In this document: piece after piece, positions 61,919 through 64,000 of the stretch | How the letters are laid out: the number at the start of each line of letters is the position of its first letter | Position numbering within the stretch: the stretch's first letter is position 1 | Source: Phaeosaccion multiseriatum | Taxonomy: Eukaryota > Ochrophyta, other classes | Assembly (NCBI GenBank): GCA_965112735.1 | Contig: OZ218955.1 | Coordinates: 682,001-746,000, forward strand | DNA: 64,000 bases | Direction: 5' to 3' | Notes under the pieces: model-generated | Database searches by the model: none | Told to the model about the DNA's origin: nothing | Seen by the model: the letters and a program-made list of their open reading frames with translations, nothing else | Program-made: the position numbers and the translations under genes

Positions 61919-64000
61919 ATGACCTCGGAGGAAAAGCTCCCTGCTGGGAGGAAGGCCACCATCCGAAGAACGTACAGCGTCGTCAAGCCTCGCGAGGAGG
62001 AAGCGGAGGAGGACACGCTGCAGGCCGAGGCCCACTTTGAGAAGACGCTGCACGGATTGTTCGAACAGCTAGACCTGAACCGGGATGGAGTGCTGTCCCC
62101 TGCAGAGGTGCGATGGGCAAACCTTAACACTTCTTTGTGCACGTTTACGACTGGACTGGTGGTGCAGTCCGTCTTCCTGTCTACCTGTCTGTCTCTCGAG
62201 AGGAGGGACAGTCCATCACATTGGAGTAGTAACGATGGACTTCTGCGTTACGACTGCGTTTACAACAGCCCCCACCCCTCGAACATCGCTGCTGCTGCCA
62301 CCACTCTTCTTCTGTCACTTATCCTACTACCCCTCACCACCAATGGAAACACCCCTCTCGCTCTTCCGCTCATACACGCACCCCACCCCTGCCCACGGAG
62401 AAGGTCCGGGAGAGCTTCCGTCGCCTCGGCCTGCCATGCGGCAAAGTGCACATGGAGGCACTCTTCGGCGAGGGCTTCTTCGAGGGGGGTATTGGTAGTA
62501 CGTCGCCGCCAAGCCTGATCCGCTTGGAGGACTTCGTAAAGCATGCCATGGGGAGGAGAGATCGCCTCATGGCCGTGTGGGAAGGTGAGCACATAAGGAG
62601 GAAGAAGCACAGCTAGCAGCCCCCAAAACCTATGCGTACCCACTCTCTCTCTCTCACACACACACTGGGCTCGCGTCGAGGTCGATCGAACAGAAGACGG
62701 GTGTTAGGTCTGAGAAGGAGGGGAGGAGATGGAACCGCTTTGAGAAGGAGAGGAGGGTGTGGTTCCACAGCCAGAGCCGTCCACATGAAAGCAACTGTGG
62801 CTGTGTCTGCATGAGAGGAATTGTGTACCTCCGGCTACTCGCTGCTGGTATAGGGCAGTTTTCGCGTTACCTTGGTTTGGCTTAGGTTGCCTTGTGAGGT
62901 CGATGCAGGTGCAAGCAATGGTGAAGCGTGTCAGAGCGCAGAAGTACGATGGGTGAGGTCGCTCTGTCTCTAATCTGCATCTCCTATGCCGCCCCACCTT
63001 CGACCTACCTATCCGCTTTTCTCCCTACCTACCTACCTACCTACCTACGTGCCCTCTTTCTTTATGGTATATCTCGTGTCGGGTCTATCTGTTTGTGTCT
63101 CTCTGCCCCCCCAGAGCTGGATAGCAACAACGACGGCCTCGTGTTTGTGGACGATATCCAAAGGGCTCTGCGCCGCCTTGACATTAAGGCATCAGACGCA
63201 CAGGTGCAGTGCATGTAATGAAAGGAGGGAGTACTTTGGTCTGGTTATGGACGAGCGACGGGGGCAGGGTGTGTGTGAGCGTGAAGGGAGGAGTGTGTGG
63301 GTATGTGCCGTTACGAACCTACTCGTGGAGAATCCGTCGCTGGAGCTCTCCACTCCTCCTTTGTCCCTTACGTGTGTGTGCGCGCGTGCGTGTGTGTGTG
63401 CGTGTGTGCATTCCGTTGCGTTCCGTTGCATTCCGTTCCCGTAGGTGCTGAAGCTGATGCGCCGCTCGGGGGACGGGGGCGGGCATATGGGCCTGGAGGA
63501 CTTCACGCGTCTCATGCTCCTCGCCCCAGGCCAGACTGTCGCAGAGCACTTCGATGCGTACCTGGCTGGGGCGGAGTTCGGAGAGGGAACAGGTACGTAC
63601 CTGTCTTACGTAACAGAGCAGAGTCAGAGTCATCACAAGCACATGGGTAGAGAGTCTCAGTCGCTAAGAGTCACACACAACAAGGAAGGCAAGAGGGCAA
63701 GAGGGGCCGTTTCGCAGTTTCGTTTTGTGTGGTGGTGGTGTTGCGTGGTTGCGTGAGGGGGGAGGGAGAGACCGGCAGGGAGCGAGGGGAGGCACCCCAG
63801 CGGCATCATGCCCCTGAGAAGCACCACCTCACGCTCACTCACTCACTCTCACTCACTCACTCTCACTCACTCACTCACTCACTCACTCACTCTCACTCTC
63901 TCCCTCACCCACTCACTCACTCACCCACTCATTCTCACTCACTCACTCACTTCCTCCCTCAGGTCCCGTGACGGACGACTTCGAAGATCTGAACGAGGAA
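61919..64000 (+). CDS. EF-hand protein, possibly Ca2+-regulated mitochondrial carrier (3' end beyond right edge)
   Basis: Exons 61919-62107, 62401-62584 (start could be 62404), 63115-63203, 63445-63592 and 63963 to beyond 64000, in phase. The first EF-hand loop DLNRDGVLSPAE is canonical (D-x-N-x-D-G, Glu at 12). The second, DSNNDGLVFVDD, ends in Asp. Further helix-loop segments are KVRESFRRLGLPCGKVHME, IQRALRRLDIKASDAQ and GLEDFTRLMLLAPGQTVAEH. The order of EF-hands followed by a D/E-rich link (PVTDDFEDLNEE at the window edge) resembles the N-terminal regulatory part of ATP-Mg/Pi (SCaMC) carriers. The membrane carrier repeats would lie to the right, so this assignment is provisional. The chosen ATG 61919 is the first in the EF-hand frame. 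Confidence 0.65.
63836..63952. repeat. (CTCA)n microsatellite before a splice acceptor
   Basis: Sense-strand CTCACT units in the intron ending at 63962 of the EF-hand gene. Confidence 0.95.

Overview
The window is nuclear DNA of a photosynthetic stramenopile (ochrophyte alga), most likely a eustigmatophyte of the Nannochloropsis kind. Three things support this. A violaxanthin/chlorophyll a antenna protein (24.0-25.9 kb) starts with a plastid leader ending in the ASAF-type motif CASAFVAP. Other plastid proteins (ClpP, a YceD/DUF177 protein, a CC-x3-C-x2-CP protein, a GNAT acetyltransferase) also carry signal peptide plus xSxF-type leaders. Genes are rich in GT-AG introns on both strands, with no operons, and are separated by GC-rich, microsatellite-laden DNA. 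The species cannot be fixed from the sequence alone. I rebuilt the gene models by hand from splice sites and checked them by reading-frame phase; most multi-exon models close exactly.

Layout. 0-16 kb (minus strand): a tandem array of AT-less polyketide/fatty-acyl megasynthase genes. One copy appears intact: FAAL-ACP-KS-ACP-membrane segments-hexapeptide (Pls-like) terminal region, running off the left edge. Upstream lie one decayed, truncated copy and one small relic. 17.5-20.2 kb (+): a histone-deacetylase-like protein that has lost its zinc ligands. 22.0-35.5 kb: organellar bL19, the light-harvesting protein, CDK11, an ABI-like SCAR/WAVE subunit, plastid ClpP and a YceD/DUF177 protein. 36.3-43.3 kb (-): a secreted leishmanolysin-like metalloprotease with a P domain, about 100 coding 24-bp repeats and a Cys-rich tail. 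43.8-47.7 kb (-): a protein arginine methyltransferase and a possible 63-residue gene. 48.0-56.1 kb (+): an RMC1/Mic1 homologue swollen by poly-Q and poly-E. 57.2-61.4 kb (-): a plastid GNAT acetyltransferase and a Cys-rich plastid protein. 61.9 kb to the right edge (+): an EF-hand protein, possibly a Ca2+-regulated mitochondrial carrier.

Most genes are unrelated housekeeping genes. The strongest candidates for new biology are: (i) the minimal FAAL-ACP-KS-ACP-Pls-like synthase and its decaying neighbours; (ii) a short core, TTGGTGATACA inside CAG runs, scattered about 14 times over 11 kb in both orientations and several reading frames; (iii) microsatellites whose unit equals the 5' splice site and which begin exactly at splice donors; (iv) the zinc-site-less HDAC fold; (v) the repeat-expanded secreted protease.
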